From Candidatus Aenigmatarchaeota archaeon (GTDB taxonomy: Archaea; Aenigmatarchaeota; Aenigmatarchaeia; GW2011-AR5; WALA01), in assembly GCA_015522745.1 (NCBI GenBank), contig WALQ01000061.1:1-5029 (forward strand): DNA of 5,029 bases, read 5' to 3'. A program made the translations under genes and the position numbers. Position 1 is the stretch's first letter, and each line of letters opens with the position of its first letter. The notes beneath the pieces were generated by a model that was not told the DNA's origin, searched no databases, and saw only the letters and a program-made list of their open reading frames with translations. Shown one piece after another: positions 4,942-5,029 of the stretch.

Positions 4942-4967
4942 CAATATGTTTGTTTATAGACATATTG
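4942..4967 (-). promoter_or_regulatory. 26-bp palindrome enclosing a TATA-like core; candidate por promoter/operator
   Basis: CAATATGT and ACATATTG are perfect 8-bp inverted arms around a 10-nt centre. On the - strand the centre contains CTATAAAC (4959-4952), a plausible archaeal TATA core. Transcription would start about 25 nt downstream, near 4930, giving a leader of about 140 nt before the first mini-gene. A dimeric regulator bound to the arms would compete with TBP. The arms are directly visible; the regulatory role is inference. Confidence 0.4.
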
Positions 4968-4976
4968 CTTCCAACG

Positions 4977-4984
4977 TTTAAATA
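4977..4984 (+). promoter_or_regulatory. TATA-like box, possibly for a divergent gene beyond the right edge
   Basis: TTTAAATA on the + strand matches the archaeal TATA consensus TTTAWATA. It lies inside the self-complementary TAAATATTTA region (4979-4988), so it could also serve the - strand. A start on the + strand would fall near 5007-5010. No + strand coding sequence begins before the window ends at 5029. Confidence 0.3.
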
Positions 4985-5029
4985 TTTATCACGGCGCTTC
5001 GCAAAACAATTTAAATTAGCTCGTACAAA

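Larger units (their letters stand above)
4910..4992. repeat. 9-bp inverted repeat GTGATAAAT / ATTTATCAC flanking the palindrome
   Basis: GTGATAAAT (4910-4918) and ATTTATCAC (4984-4992) are exact inverted copies, 65 nt apart. They lie either side of the 26-bp palindrome at 4942-4967. They could be two binding sites of one regulator; their function is unknown. Confidence 0.4.
4787..5029. other. A/T-rich non-coding region upstream of the por operon
   Basis: I see no convincing gene or tRNA here. The stretch holds the variant leader element (4791-4820), a short direct repeat CAGCAA-AC-CAGCAA around 4827-4840, several inverted repeats, and TATA-like A/T boxes on both strands. It probably contains the por promoter, and perhaps a promoter for a divergent + strand gene beyond the right edge. 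Confidence 0.6.

Overview
The window looks archaeal. It carries a four-subunit 2-oxoacid (most likely pyruvate):ferredoxin oxidoreductase encoded as separate G, D, A and B genes, a thymidylate kinase, and the end of an NFACT/RqcH-type protein. It also has short GTGAT or GGTGAT ribosome-binding sites and A/T-rich TATA-like elements. I cannot fix the phylum from sequence alone.

Layout: only the leftmost gene runs on the + strand, the 3' part of rqcH (1-472). Everything else runs on the - strand. Reading in transcription order from the right edge, there is about 240 nt of A/T-rich non-coding DNA with palindromes and TATA-like boxes. A leader follows, made of two identical 53-bp tandem units plus a partial third (4678-4800). 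Then come porG (4680-4138), porD (4133-3840), porA (3843-2707) and porB (2701-1817). After a T-rich stretch there is an A/T-rich HAD phosphatase gene (1775-1086), then tmk (1053-445). The 3' end of tmk overlaps the 3' end of rqcH by 28 bp.

The four por genes form one tightly packed operon. PorA and PorB would form the thiamine-diphosphate catalytic core, with PorB holding a [4Fe-4S] cluster. PorD passes electrons through two [4Fe-4S] clusters to ferredoxin. PorG is the gamma (CoA-binding domain) subunit. The three internal junctions share a motif, AAGTGAT, 3-4 nt before the ATG. At two of them it contains the stop codon of the gene before, which points to translational coupling and decides the starts of porD and porB.

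The most unusual part is the porG leader. Each 53-bp unit carries a strong AGGAGG site, a perfect 9-bp hairpin around that site, and an ATG. The phase of the repeat makes each unit a possible 18-codon mini-gene (MKNKMDAGCVETRRRFRL) whose TGA overlaps the next ATG as ATGA. The layout is therefore mini-gene, mini-gene, porG. Further upstream lies a 26-bp palindrome that encloses a TATA-like core. Whether these are real regulatory elements is inference; the sequence patterns themselves are directly visible.
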